This document shows, piece after piece, positions 13,613 to 27,000 of a stretch of DNA of 64,000 bases (position 1 is the first letter of the stretch; every line of letters begins with the position of its first letter). Below the pieces are notes generated by a model. The model did not search any database, had not been told where the DNA came from, and saw nothing but the letters and a program-made list of their open reading frames with translations. Made by a program: the position numbers and the translations under genes. This DNA is from Latrodectus hesperus (taxonomy: Eukaryota; Arthropoda; Arachnida; Araneae; Theridiidae): NCBI GenBank assembly GCA_037975125.1, contig CM075850.1, positions 66,368,390-66,432,389 of the forward strand, written 5' to 3'.

Positions 13613-13776
13613 GTATTACAGCGCCATCTTTCGGCGAAATTATGTACTATTTGTTTTTTTATTAAATGTAAAGCGCATCATTTGAATTATCTGTAGTTCA
13701 AATTTTATCTCATTTGGACAAATAGAACGTATTCTACAGCCCTCTGAAGTGGGAAACTTATTTCTTGCTAACCCTG
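13613..13776. repeat. Right terminal inverted repeat of the mariner-type element
   Basis: About 164 bp, inverted relative to 12186-12346. It lies just upstream of the transposase start and so probably holds its promoter. The minus-strand string AAGATGGCGCTG at the inner end again resembles the CTCF core. Confidence 0.93.
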
Positions 13777-13778
13777 TA

Positions 13779-14248
13779 CTTAAATCATTTGCAGTTTCCA
13801 CGTTTTAACACAATAATGCTAAAATATGTTAAAAATCTTATAAGAAAAGAGTAACTTGTTATTATAAATATTATTTTTAACCATTCAACATATACACAAA
13901 ACAGTATTTTTCAACGCAAATATTGTTTCAAAAAATTTTTATTATTTTGTTTTTCATTTTTATTTGTTAACAAAGATTTTAAACCAAAAAAGTAAAAAAA
14001 TGATCATTTATGAATGTCTTTTACATTTATCTTTCCTCTCATTATAATTGGTGACAACTGATGCTAAGAGAGATAAGAGCAATAAGATTAATATTTAATC
14101 CAGGGAAAGTTTGGGTCCAGTAAACTATTGTTTTGCATTTTTCTTGTTACTGGATTTTAAGTTTATCTCATTAGGGCAGAAGATAATTTGAATTACAAAT
14201 GCAAATGTTTTATTTATCAAAATATGTTAAATATTTGGTTTTAGATAG

Positions 14249-14251
<3 letters not shown>
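13779..14251. other. AT-rich non-coding DNA, nothing recognised
   Basis: No feature can be supported between the transposon and the microsatellite. Confidence 0.6.
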
Positions 14252-14321
<70 letters not shown>

Positions 14322-14379
14322 GATAATAATAATAGATTTATAGATATATATATATATAGATATATATATATATATATAT
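14252..14379. repeat. (AT)n microsatellite, interrupted
   Basis: AT dinucleotides at 14252-14317 and 14344-14379, separated by AGATAATAATAATAG-type sequence and broken by GATA units. Confidence 0.95.
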
Positions 14380-15606
14380 GCACAACTTTTAATTTTGTTA
14401 TAAGTTAAGAGCATAATCATGAAAAGTTATCGCTCATTAAATAGTTTTATCAATAATAATAGTAAAGTTATAACACACAATTCAAGGTTTAATATATTAT
14501 ATCTGAGGTAATTGAATAATTGGTTGGAATGAAAAAACTGCTAATTGTCAAATATATGCAATAAAGCTCATTTGCCTATTTTAGACTATAAAAACCGTTT
14601 TTCAGAGAAAATGCAAAAAATTTTGTATTGTTTCAAGATACTACCAAATATTATGTAAAAACATTAAGGTGAAAAATGGGAAAGTGAGAAGAAATCTCAT
14701 TTGAAAGAAAAGCCCCAGCTGTAATGTTTCTTTTGTCCTTTAATCATGGTTCAAAATTGCATTGCTGTTGTTCATGTTTAGTAAATTCGAGTCGATAAAA
14801 ATGAGCAGTCAGAAAGAAAGCACAATAAAAAGAATTTTTTAAAAAATAGATTTTTAATAAGTTGAGCGATGGAATGTTTAATTAATAAATGCATCACTTA
14901 AATTGGCTCTTAAAGATTCATGGTTGTTTATATTTATAACAATCTTATGAGTAATTTCCTTAATGCAGATATAAGAAAAACTGAAAATTCTCAGTGAAAA
15001 AACGCATAAAAAGATAAGATTTTTCTTAAAAAAAATTGAAAACTGTGTTAGATTAAAAACAAATATATATTTTCAATTTCTTCCAAGAATTACGCGCGAT
15101 ACTTAGTAGTGAAAAATATATCGATTTATTTATTTATTCTTTAAGTCGTTCGTGATGCCAACTTGGATTCAATACATTTTATAGAAATGAATACATTAAA
15201 TCTAAAGAAAATATATAGAAAAAAAATAATAGTGTTTGTTATTGATTACACTGACCTTTATTGACGATCTAAATTATAAACAAGATTATTAGTTTTTTGA
15301 AATACAGAAATGAAATTCAAATCTCTTGTATAACAATATATTTTTTCATACCATAAACAGTTTTTTGACGAGAAATGTTAGCAAAAGTATTACAATCCAC
15401 TCTTTAATCAACTGTATTCACTGATACTATAATAAACAAAACGAGACAAAATTTTGAGAATATTTCGAATAATTTATAAAAATGTAACAGGTATTAACTT
15501 TGGCGAATTGATATGTAAATGCATTAGAATTAGGACCTTACTATTATGTTGACGTGAATTTTTGTAAGAGGTATTATCAACATGTTTCAGATCATTCACT
15601 AATCCG
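14380..15606. other. AT-rich non-coding DNA, nothing recognised
   Basis: No gene, RNA or repeat can be supported here. Confidence 0.6.
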
Positions 15607-15806
15607 TAATTGATGTTCTCATGACGGAGGTTCGGTTGTCACTCAATGTTCGTTTTTACACAAATGAGGGCTAATTAGATAGGTATCTAAAGCCTAAAGT
15701 ATAGATTCTGAAGCACAGAAAACATTCATATCTGTGGAGGGAATTGAACCCACCAATTGTTGAACTGATGGGTAGAGGTCAAACTGTTCAGCTGCTAACT
15801 CGTTTT
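15607..15806 (-). repeat. tRNA-derived SINE (family A), minus strand
   Basis: Read on the minus strand, an A-box-like TTAGCAGCTGAACAG is followed by GGTGGGTTCAATTCC (B box, within 15740-15753), then CAGAATCTATACTTTAGGC and TATCTAATTAGCCCTCAT, the same order and the same conserved TCTAATTAGCCCTC block as the copy at 48021. The 3' tail, GAACATTGAGTGACAACC, corresponds to the GACCGTTGAGCGGCAAAC tail there. Ends are approximate. Confidence 0.7.
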
Positions 15807-17789
15807 AATGTTGGAGAAAAAAAAAATTTTTATTCAAAGCTAGAAAAAATTTATATAGATGCGTTTTGATATTCAATGAACTTAGAGTGAAAGGAAAAGA
15901 GCTATGTGCTAAGGAAGAAAAGTTGTATAGAACTTTTCCAGTTAATTTAATTGCAAAATGTAAACAAACAATTCTTTTCAATTAAACTAAATTAAGTTGT
16001 TGTAAGAATTCGTGACGATAATCTACCTGTAAGTAAAAATAAAAACCAAGCACTAATTATTAATATGGATTATATCCGATAGGAAAAGTAAGCCATATCA
16101 TCATATTCACTTAAAGTTACTTGAAATAAATATTTCATGTTATTGTAAAATTTCATATTGAATTCAAATGAATTTTTTTCTATAATATATTTTATATAAT
16201 AATTTTCATGTTTTATTTTCAGCATGTAAAAGCTAAAAATTTTAAAAAAAGATGGCTTCATAACATAAAAAATTAGTATTCAAACATAACTAAAAGCTCT
16301 TGTTTTAAGCTTTCCTGATAAAAATAGAAAAATATTTATTTAATAATCAAAATTTTTATCATTCATCACATGAAATGAATTACTTATTAAAATCATTAAT
16401 AAAATTTCACATTTAAATCTTAGTAATATTTAACTTAAATTCCTTATATTTATTCTGATCTCATTCATTGAAATATTTTTTCTTCTACTTAGTCGTAGTT
16501 AAAATTTTTTTTTATATAATCTTAAACATAAAACTTTAATCTTTCTAAGAAATAAGATTTGGAAATATTTGGTTTGAAAAGATAAAGACATAATACATTA
16601 AGGTTTTTATTTGATTAAAATACATGATTTAAAATAGTTTGGAAATATTATGATTTCGAACATAAATTACTGATAATAAGAACTTTTGTACATTGATTTA
16701 TGATCAATAGGTAAGTAAAATTATTAATGAATCAGAGAATAATATATTTTTTTATTGATTTTTATCCTTTAGTAAAGTATGCGTAGTACAAATTCTTGCA
16801 AACATTTAAAAAATAAACAAAAAATAATAAATTTTCTAGAATACAAATGAATTTCATAATTTACTTTTCATGCCTTGATAGTAGTGTCACTTACTTACTG
16901 TGCACAGAATCAGTAAGATTATCAAACAAGAATTGGTTATTCAATTACATTTTGATGAAAGATATCTTTTCCATTATGCAATTATTTCTGGTGTTATAGG
17001 TGACATGTAACATTTCTCTTTTGACTGAATATACGTTAGGATATATTCTGTCCAATAAATTCGAAAAAAATGCATCTAAAAAAAAATCGTTTACTAGTCT
17101 GACGCGATGGAATGTTTACAAGAAGGAATCCATTTCAGATTGTTTTCTTTTATTAAAGCGGTATAACTTCCTTAAAAGACTCACATCAGGGATACTAAAC
17201 CCTTAATGATTCATTTTTGATGAAGTATTGATTGATAAATTCCTTTTCATAAAGGACTCGATTCTTGCTTTTACGCAGCCCTCACCACACAAACGCAGAA
17301 TCATTTCGAATGTCATGTTTACTTCAGATGATAATCAGTCAAGTGAAAAGATAGTAAATATTCTCTCTCACGAAGAAAAAGTTTCTTCATTCATTTTGTT
17401 TGCATTTTAAATACACTTTCATCCACATTCTAAAGTAGATACCACATGAATAAGAAAACGAATCAACAAAGAAGAGTGGGTTTTGAATAATTTGAGTCAA
17501 CTGCAGCATTTAATAATGAAAATAGTACAGTATTCTTAATGAAATTTGTTATTGACCTTAGTTTACATTTATTAAACAATATATTTCATTTTGTGTTATA
17601 TGACTGTAATTGTGTCATTATCTTTAGTCAATGATTCGAACTCCTAAATATCAATTCTTTAACTTACAAATGAAACACTAGTACACTTTATACTAGTACC
17701 CTAGTACACAGTACACTTTCTCAACAGAATCAGGACTGAAGGGACTGTTCTCAAGTCTTTATTTTAAGTGTTCGTAAACTTAATTTCTG
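15807..17789. other. AT-rich non-coding DNA, nothing recognised
   Basis: No gene can be supported. Open frames at 16070-16261 (minus), 17000-17206 and 17228-17410 (plus) are 60-68 codons, lack motifs and look like chance. A small cluster of ACTAGTAC repeats lies near 17678-17710. Confidence 0.55.
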
Positions 17790-17870
17790 CCATGAAGGTA
17801 GATGTTTGTTATGGTTTGGAATCAACCTTTAAGCCACAATTTTGTGTTAAATTAACCTTTTTGAGCAAAA
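17790..17870 (+). repeat. Fragment of SINE family A (body only)
   Basis: AGATGTTTGTTATGGTTTGG followed by AATCAACCTTTAAGCCACA matches the body of the SINE at 48094-48131 (ATGTTTGTAGTGGTTCGGAA then CCACTTTAAGCC). The tRNA-like 5' part is absent. Short similarity, so moderate confidence. Confidence 0.5.
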
Positions 17871-18098
17871 ATAATTTTATAGCAACTAATTAACCGTTAC
17901 AATAGTCAGCTTTTATCGGATGTTTTTCCACTCAAGGGTATATTAATTCGGTTAATTCATGTTAGAGTACTACATTTATTATTATTATTTTATCATTATC
18001 ATTCATCGCCGATATCATTTTATATAATTTTCTAAAGTAGAATAAAATCTTAAAGTTAGCTTTTTACATCTTTTCTATGATGAATATTTAAATTGGTT

Positions 18099-18134
18099 TC
18101 GAAAAGTAACAAATTTTCCTTTGTTACTTTTCGA
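18099..18134. repeat. Perfect inverted repeat, 15-bp arms
   Basis: TCGAAAAGTAACAAA (18099-18113) and its exact reverse complement (18120-18134) flank a 6-nt loop. Hairpin-forming; no nearby gene explains it. Confidence 0.85.
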
Positions 18135-19674
18135 TTTTATGCTTTTTAAAATTTAGTCGATACAATTTTCAAGTTTTCCAGATCTGTTTAAACTTGTGTT
18201 TATTGTGATATATTAAATAATGATTTCCTAGAAATTATTTTTTCTCCAAATCACAAAGTCAGTTTAGTCAATTAATTTAATACAAATTGCGTTTTTCAAA
18301 ATACTTACTGATTGGTAAAATATTTTTCGTCTTCATTTTGTTACTATGCATTTCATTGAAATTTTATTTGTCTTTGAAACTAGTAATATTTTATCAGAAC
18401 ACGTAATCATTAAAATAGTTTTTAGGTCAGTAAATATATTAACTATTTCAACAATTTCATGCTGGTAATTCAGCGTGTTTTTATACACACTTTTATAAGT
18501 TATTCATAAAATTTCTTTTGCCTTAACATTTGATATTTTTTTAATAAAGATAATATAAATTTTTATCTTTGTTGAACGCTTCTGTGTTACGAAAATACTT
18601 GAAGAACAATATCCGAGCTTTGATACATCAATCTCTCAACTACACAATGCATCTTGATTTTATACCATAATCAAATGATGATAGATCGAATTATTAGCTG
18701 AAATTCCCCTTTTAAACTTTTCTATCACACCAAATGTGGGAGATTAAGTGATGATTGATTGCAGTATATAAGATCTATCAATAAGGCCATTTCGACGGTT
18801 TCCAAGATTTAGCTCACTATTACACAAAAGCAAAAAAGAATTCAACATTTAGATTCAATAATGAATCAGATATAAAATTTTTATGTTATATTTATTATTT
18901 TATAATACATATTATTTGCTGTAAAAATAATATATATTTGTTAATTTCCCATAAAAACATTTTACAGACAGCATTCTTTTGAACAAATTGCGTAAATATA
19001 TATTTTTGATATTTAATGTGCATACAGCTGGAATAACTGTTAAGGGTTATTAAATTTCCTTATTAATTCACATATTTACGTTAAAATTTGGGTTTCATAA
19101 TAAAACTTTTTATTATTTTTAAATATCAAATATTGCTATATCTGAAGACAATGTTCTTAAATATATACAGATTTTCTAAAAGCAATTTATTGAATTTTAA
19201 GATTAGAATTCAATTTAATGACAATTAAAAGATGTAAATTTTAGCTGCCAATATTACTCTACACAGAATCAACACTCAAAGTGTTTTTTTAAAAAATATT
19301 TTCTAGTTTTAATTCTTTTCAAGCATGAATATGATTAATTAGGCTTGAAGTTACCATTCAATTGTTATATATCGTAAAAAATATAATGTTTAGAGCAAAG
19401 TTAAACATTTTTACAACATGGTTTTTAGTGTATGCGAGATTGTAAATGTAGAATGCATTGCTTACGTTTTTAATCAATAAAGTAAAAATTTCTTTGAAAA
19501 CTTGCATATATTATTAATTTATTACTGTATTAAAAACATTGAAACGTTTTTTACTAATCTACATTGATTTTTTTTGAAAAAGTTTTATTTAAAATTAAAA
19601 TTCCATATTGGTTAGGAAAAAATTAAATAATTCCTCAGATTCTTTGTTTAAAATATTTATTAATGTATTACATT

Positions 19675-19710
19675 TTTGTTTATGTAATACATTTGTATTA
19701 CATAAACAAA
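19675..19710. repeat. Perfect palindrome, 17-bp arms
   Basis: TTTGTTTATGTAATACA (19675-19691) and its exact reverse complement (19694-19710) are separated by only TT. The sequence just left of it, TGTATTACAT, repeats the inner part of the arm, suggesting local copying. Confidence 0.88.
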
Positions 19711-22014
19711 TATACTGTAATTGAAACTTATCACGTAAGTGTTCACATTTTCCGAGTGGTTGAATTAACTATTATTTGTATTTAAGAAATAATGAGTGAG
19801 ATGTAATAAACAATTATTTTTTACACTTTGATTTTAAGGAATATACTTAAGAATCATAAGAAAAATTACAATTCTAACTTTACATTTTAACGCAGACAAT
19901 TAGATCAATAAGTATTTAAGTCTAACTACGTTATGAAATTTTCTTACTTCAATAAATTTTCTGAAAATTTTATTTTATAACTACACTGAGGATTCTTACA
20001 CTATAAAAAATGTTGCAAAATGTTCCTGTGTTAATTCAGAATTATGTTCCAATTACAAAAGCTCAGAATGCAATAAAAAATTGGGGAGTCATTCTAATTC
20101 AAAGGATAAAATACAAAGCTTTAACAACACTGTAGAGGAAGAAAACATGTCTTGAGTCTCTGGTTGGTCCGCATCTGAAAGGGTCGATGAGTTTAATAAC
20201 AGACATTCATGCTCAGATTAAATGATCAGATGTACAAGAGACAAGAAAATATCAAACTGCTTTACGAGTAGTTATTTAAGGTTGAGAGAATTGCCACCAT
20301 AAGCCTTCGAGAAATCGATTGATCAAACGGACATCTTGAATGGCACATGGACGAAGTGATATAGTAATTGCCGAGTGTTGAAGCCATCAATTTAGAGAAG
20401 GTTCAGTTAGTTGTCTCAGTGAACCTGAATTTATCCAGGCAAGCAGTGGGCGAGAGGATCGCAAAATTTGTAATGCAGTTGCATCTGTTATTAACAAATG
20501 TTAACGATTCACTTTACACACTTTTCTAATGAGAATGTATATTGATGTTAAAGGATAACAATCAGAGATGAACTGCTGTGGTTTTGCTCTGCAGTTCACT
20601 TTGAACGGTGTTATTTAAAATAGTGGCTTTAATGATAAAATGAAATACCAGTTATGGGTATCAAATCGATTGTTTTTAAATGGGAAATATTACTAATTTA
20701 TTAGGTTGAATTCATATTTTCCAATTTTAAGAAAGTTATCTTATGTGTCCCACTTACAGTTCAACTGTCGCAAAAAATTCTGCAAGCTATAAATATGTTT
20801 AACGGTCACTATGTGGCACAAGAGTGGGAGATCGATATAATAATTATGTCCTTTGAATTTAATGACGCCCATGCTCTTGAGAGTATCTTCCCTTGAGATA
20901 AGTGAATACGACATCTATATTACGTATTTTAAAAAGGAGTTTTAGTTATAAGGATATTAAAATGTTAAAATAGCATTGGATACTAGGCGGTTTCAAATAT
21001 ATTAATATACTTGAATAGCTTGTCTCATATGTGCAGACCATATGAAAGTGCTTGGAAATGTTGGATAGTTAGCTTTAGGCAACTTGGAATACATGTGAAC
21101 TGCTCTCGCAACTGTTTTATCTGTGGTGAATCTACCCCTAGAGGGACATCAAATATTTAGTTGATTATATATTTCCCTAAATATTTTCTTGTATCAATTG
21201 AATGAGGGATCTTTCGATTCAAAAGAGCTTATTTTGTATATTATTGATCTTTAAAAATACATAATTTTTCCCTTTATTTTTTTATCTGTTGATTTACTCA
21301 TGAACTATAGTAGACATTCTAGGTTTCGTAGTTGGAGAATAATTTATTTGTTAACCTAATCATGCTTGGATTTAGCATTTTTATTTCTTTTGAATTCTTT
21401 TGTTTCAATTTAATGTGTCTTATATAGAGAATACAATGGGATTGTTCAAAGTGTAGAAAAAAGTTAGGAATTTGTTGATAATTGAGTATTTTAACCAGCA
21501 ATTGATTGCTGCGCAGGGATAAAATGAAGGAGTATTCATAAAACATTTAGTATTGTAGAAAATATGCTGTAATTAACAAAGAAATTATTCACAATTATTG
21601 TAATTTATTTTAAATTTATTAATTCAATTCTGCACACATATGTAGTATGGAATTAATATTAATTATCAATACATGAATGAAGAATAAAACTAATATTTGG
21701 CAAACATTGGTATAATTTATTAAATTGTATAACACCATTTTATTGGATATAAAGTTTTGAATTCTAAATATCCATTATGATATTAGAACGCTTACAAACA
21801 AATCGGCAAAGTTGGAGCAGTTACCGCTTCTGGTGCCAATCAATGGCTAGTTCCACAGATTTCAATATTGTCGGTGTCATTTTGGACCTCATTTTATCAG
21901 AGAATAAGTTTCATCTATAAAATTTCAGATTCATTAAAATTAAATACAACATTTTGAACTAATATAAGTTTTGGAGTAAATTTACTTGAGAATACTTATT
22001 AAAGTATTACTATT

Positions 22015-22042
22015 CCTCTGATTACTATTAAGTAATCAGAGG
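22015..22042. repeat. Perfect inverted repeat, 12-bp arms
   Basis: CCTCTGATTACT and AGTAATCAGAGG flank the 4-nt loop ATTA. The arms are more G+C-balanced than the surroundings, so the hairpin would be fairly stable. Confidence 0.83.
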
Positions 22043-24080
22043 TGGATCTGTGTGTTTAAATTATATAAATCATATCATGGTTCCAAGGTCTTACATTGGC
22101 CATATAGTTTGTACTGAATACAAAAAAGAAACATAATTTTTGTTAGATTTTATTTTATTCTATTCCATTTGCTTAGAAATTTAATAAAAAATTTAGCATA
22201 ATAAATTTGACACATTATAAAAGGATTTGGGAATGAAATATATTAACTGTTAATATATTAACTGTTTTTAAAATTTAATTTAATTAAAAGACTGTGACAT
22301 TTTGCTTTTATTTTAATTCTAATTTTAATCGAGATTTTTAAAATTTATATCAATATGTGGGAATTTTTGAGGAATTAACAACTCAGCACCATCCAGATGC
22401 ATGAGTTTATTAACAAACTTTTGTCAGTTTATTATATCATGTCTATAATTATTCATTTATATTTACTTTTAATTTACAAATAATTAAACGCTAAAATTAA
22501 TTTAAAATGTTCATACAACTCTTCAAAAAATTGTTTCACAAACTAATCATTTCCTAGAGACAAGTTGTTACTAATTTTGTGTCATGATCATAGCCAGAAA
22601 TTTTGATTTATAAATGGACAAAGTTATGCCCTGCAAGACAAAGGGTGAAAATTTAAATATTTTTATTTCAAAACATGATATTCTGATATAGAAACTCCAT
22701 TATATTTATATTTTAAGATTTTCGTACAAAATATTTGTTCTATAAAACATAATTTTTAATCAAATTTGTTTTTTGCACAAACGATATCGCCACACACAGT
22801 CTAATGAAACATAACACTGTCCTTTTGACGACCATTATTTAAAGATCAGGTAAAATTGCAATTGTACTTAGGAAGTAGTTTCAGCGTTAATTTTTGAAAT
22901 GCAATGAATGTGAAATTCTTCTATTTACTCGAACAATTTTATTAACTAAAGTTTACTGCTTCAACTAATGTAAGCAATTAGAGATCGAAAAGTTTCCAGA
23001 ACAGTTAAGCTACATTTCATGCAATAAATCACGAATTCAGCTTGTTTAATACACCATTATGGTAAATAGAGTAATTTCTCCATTTATCGCAAACATTTCA
23101 AAATTCAACTACAGAGTCTAAATGAAAGAAATATTTGAAAAACACAAATTCTTTAAAAAAAAGTCTTTTATATTATACTAATATATGAATGACAAAACTG
23201 TATAACCTATCCAAAATGATAATTTTAACTTTTGAAGGGAAATGGATGTTTTGCAAGTTGTTTCTTAATGCAGATTTAAAAGAAGAGTTCTTCCTCTTCT
23301 TTGCAATAGTGAAAATGTCTTAGGGTGAGTTTTTATTGGAACTGATGAATAAAGATAAAGTATTTTTCTAAAGATAAAATATTTGGAAGGTTATAGGTTC
23401 GAGCACACCACTGTTGAAAAAGTTAGATAAGATAATATAATTTCTGCTAGAAAAGTTTTCCTGAGAAGTATTAAGTAAGATGAATTTTCAAAGAAGTTTT
23501 TTCAGAGAGCCGGATAATTTGACTGTCTGTTACATGTCGTTGTGGAACTAGTTGCCGGATTATGTAGCTCGCAAGACTTGAAATTAGTGGAATTTATCTG
23601 GATCCTGTAGATGACCGTTTTACTGATGCAGCCCATATATCTCTAACAAAAACCTAATGTTCCTTTCATATGTAGACGTTTAGAAATGTAAGTCGGTCTC
23701 AGATAATAATTTTGCTTAATCACGATGATTCTAAACTTTTAGAGTTCCAAATATGGTTTGATATGTATCCCAGACTATTGCCAATATCTAATTGAATAAA
23801 TCTAGTGTGATATAAATACTAGAACAAAAAATCGAGATTGATCATGTAGTTACGTTTGATGAATGTTCTAATAAATATTTCTCATTTTAGTAACGATATT
23901 TTTATGTGGACTACGAATGTTGATAGTAAATCTTTTGCGAGAGTTTGAGAGGATATTGAAAGGTTTATAGAGGAGTTGTATAGATGTAATAAACCTTTCA
24001 TGGATATGTTTATCATTTTCTCTTCTATACAAGTAAATAAGTCAATTGTAATTTTGTCTTTCAAATAAGTGTGAGAAATA

Positions 24081-27000
24081 ATTTGAAATTAATTACATAT
24101 TGCGAAAGTTCTGATATTAATGTATTTGTTCCAAACATTAACATTTCAGTTAGAAGGTAAATGATTACGAATCTATTCCTCATTTTATTTTATATATTTT
24201 ATTCATACATTTCTAGATATGATAGGCAATTCTACTAATTATGTCAAAAAATTATTTCCATATGCTTTCTTAGAATTTTTTCAAGACTATAGTTTGTTGC
24301 CCATTCTAGCTCTACTGCGATTTTAATACAAATATTTATTAAATAATTTTTCTAAGATGAAATGATTTTCAGTACTAAACATTTTATTTTATAGTGCATT
24401 AGATTTTTTCATAACATACGTTGAAATTATTAGTTTTTAACGTGGAATGTTCAAAAACTAACAATTTATTTCTTTAGGTTTTTTTATGATCTCTTTTCGA
24501 GAAAGTGTGATTTTTTATGGCGTACACTAAATATATTCGTTATTCGTTTTTTGGGTTATCCACTACATCTAAACTCCAAAATAATTTAATTACTAATGAA
24601 AAAAGTGTTTTAATGCAAAAAATAAAGAAATATTGGCTCATTTTGTGAATAAGTGAATTTTTAAATTTGTAAATAAGGAATATTATTCCTCAAGCAGTTA
24701 TTCTTTAATTATAAATGTACAGTTCACTATTCATCTATTAATAAATGTTCAGGCTAGTTATTGAGTGTTTAAATTATTTGAGTGTGTTGATTTGTACCTT
24801 TTCCCCTAATGTTGGGGTTATCCATGATAGCCCCTGCAAACCATTTCGCTGATAATCGGGAATTTACAATTTATCATCGGCAGTATACTGCATGGCACAT
24901 AAAAATACTTAAACCATAAGAAGTATATAATTTAATCAATAAGCTTATTTTATCAATAACCATATTTGGTGGTTTTAATGAATTATTTTATAATACAATT
25001 AGATTTCCCACTAATTTAGAAAATCACATTATCCTCGTACGAAATTAGAAATTACATATAATGTTTTTAAAAAGTGAATCATTTTAATCTGTAACTTTTG
25101 ATAACCATTAATTTAACGTTTATTTAATTGTTTTATTTATGATAAACATTGTTTTAATGAAAATGGCAATTATGATTTTAAAATGTAATAAAAGGTAAAC
25201 AGAATCTCCTAATGATTTCCAGTAAAATAAAAATTCTCTGACTTTGGATTCATATCAATTGTTGGAAATATATATTCTAATTTTACGCATTTCATTTTTT
25301 TCTCATAAAGCAAAATGTTAAAGCAGATACGCATATTTGTGCATTGTTTTTAACAAAATTTAATTGTTTATTTTAATGAAGTTATTCCTATGATATGATT
25401 ATTTAGGTTTTTTTATTTACTTTTACGTATATAATACTTCGTATTGAATGATAACATTGTTCTTGATAGAAAATTATGAATAGTTCACAATATAAATCTA
25501 TTATATTTCTGCTTGTTTATGAAGTCATTCTATTGTTTCTTCTAGATTAATTTCAATTAAATTAGGATATACTCTAAACATTTAATTTAGTTTAAATCTC
25601 AAAATACTGAAAATAAAAACTAGTAGCAAAAACATAAAATCGATTTAAGTTTCTTACATTTATTAAGTAGTAAATTATGCTTTTAATTCAATTTTTAAAT
25701 TTCAATTCATTAACGAAATGAATTTTTTAAATACATAAAAATTATAAATTTCAAAAATGTATTACACTTTAAAATGTACTTTTATTCAACATGCAAATTC
25801 GTAAAAAATAGTTTAAATTATTTATATAGATGTAATTGCAAATAAATTTTTTGTAAAAATATGAAAAGTTCAATAAAAATATATGTATGTATATAAATTT
25901 ATAAGTAATTTTTGGTTAAAACCATCTTTGTGATAATAATTTTTTTTATCAAAATTAATTTATATGATAATTGAAAATCTTTTATTTTTAGAGAAAAAAG
26001 AAGTGTAGTTAGTTAACAAAATTTGTTTCTCAATAAATGTTTGAGTATTAAGGATTTTGCATTTATGCATTTTGACCAACATTCTATGATCTTAATTTCA
26101 TAGTTTTTTGAAAAGTTTATTTTCCTTATTGCTTTTTATGTTAGTTTTTTAAGTACTATTAAGTAACATTTTTTCAACGCTTAGCAATGCCTACCGATTG
26201 TATTTCAATTGCGGTAGTTTGAAAATTTTAACGACAAATATCCATTTTGATTTAGGTTTTTGTGCGCTGTAAAATGTTTTGTACGCACCTTTGTTCAAGT
26301 TTAATTTAAATTACTTTAATAATATTTATTTAAGTTATTTAAATAAAAAATATTTAAGCAGAATTTTAAAAAATAATTTATAAAATTAAAAAGACACGGG
26401 TTAGGTAAATGTATTTCTATAATTTATCTTATATTAATTGATTTCAATAAGCTTAGGCTGTCTGATTAAAAATATATAAACGTTTTTTACACGATTTTAT
26501 AAAATATTTAAACGTTTCAACAGTAAATTTTGAAATTCAAATAATTTAACTTTAATAATTTTTAATTTGAATTCTATTAAAATACTTAGGCACAATTTTA
26601 AATGAAGTTATTTTGTTGTGTGTGATATTTAAAAAGTTAATAGTTTAAAATTAATTAATAATTATACTCCCCAGTAAATTTTAAAGTTGATTTAATGACT
26701 GATTAGTGGTCAATGTCACAATTAACTTAAACTAGTCTTATGCATCACTTAATGTATATCCTAAGGACTAGGTTTTCATATTTATCCATCAAAAACTTGT
26801 AATTAATTTGCTTATTCAAATATTCGCTCAAAATACAATTTGCCTTTTTAAAAATATTAAGAAAATAAATTTTATTCCCGGATAAAAATTTTTTGCAAGA
26901 AGATTTATTACAATTAGAATATATTTTATTATTAACGGTAACGTTTTAGTTTTGAATAAATTTGTGAGTTAAGTTGTACTATACTGTTATAAAAATATGT

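Larger units (their letters stand above)
12184..13778 (-). mobile_element. Tc1/mariner-superfamily transposon, full length, inactive
   Basis: The element runs from CAGGGTTAGCAAG at 12186 to the matching CTTGCTAACCCTG ending at 13776, 1,591 bp, and is flanked by a TA on each side (12184-12185 and 13777-13778), the target duplication typical of this superfamily. It has long, nearly identical terminal inverted repeats and one transposase frame on the minus strand that occupies most of the interior. The transposase is broken by two in-frame stops, so this copy cannot make a full enzyme. The high similarity of the two ends suggests a fairly recent insertion. Confidence 0.95.
17871..24080. other. 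AT-rich non-coding DNA with scattered palindromes
   Basis: No supported gene. The stretch 20130-20480 and the stretch 23490-23650 are a little richer in G+C and look like old, unidentifiable repeats, but neither holds a sustained open frame. A weak B-box-like ATAGGTTCGAGCACACC lies near 23393. Minus-strand frames at 21319-21546 and 23882-24064 have no recognisable motif. Three perfect palindromes are listed separately. Confidence 0.5.

Noticed and set aside
20130..20480. Decayed Tc1-like transposase
   Set aside because: The composition is more balanced here, but translations contain many stops and no catalytic or helix-turn-helix motif is convincing.
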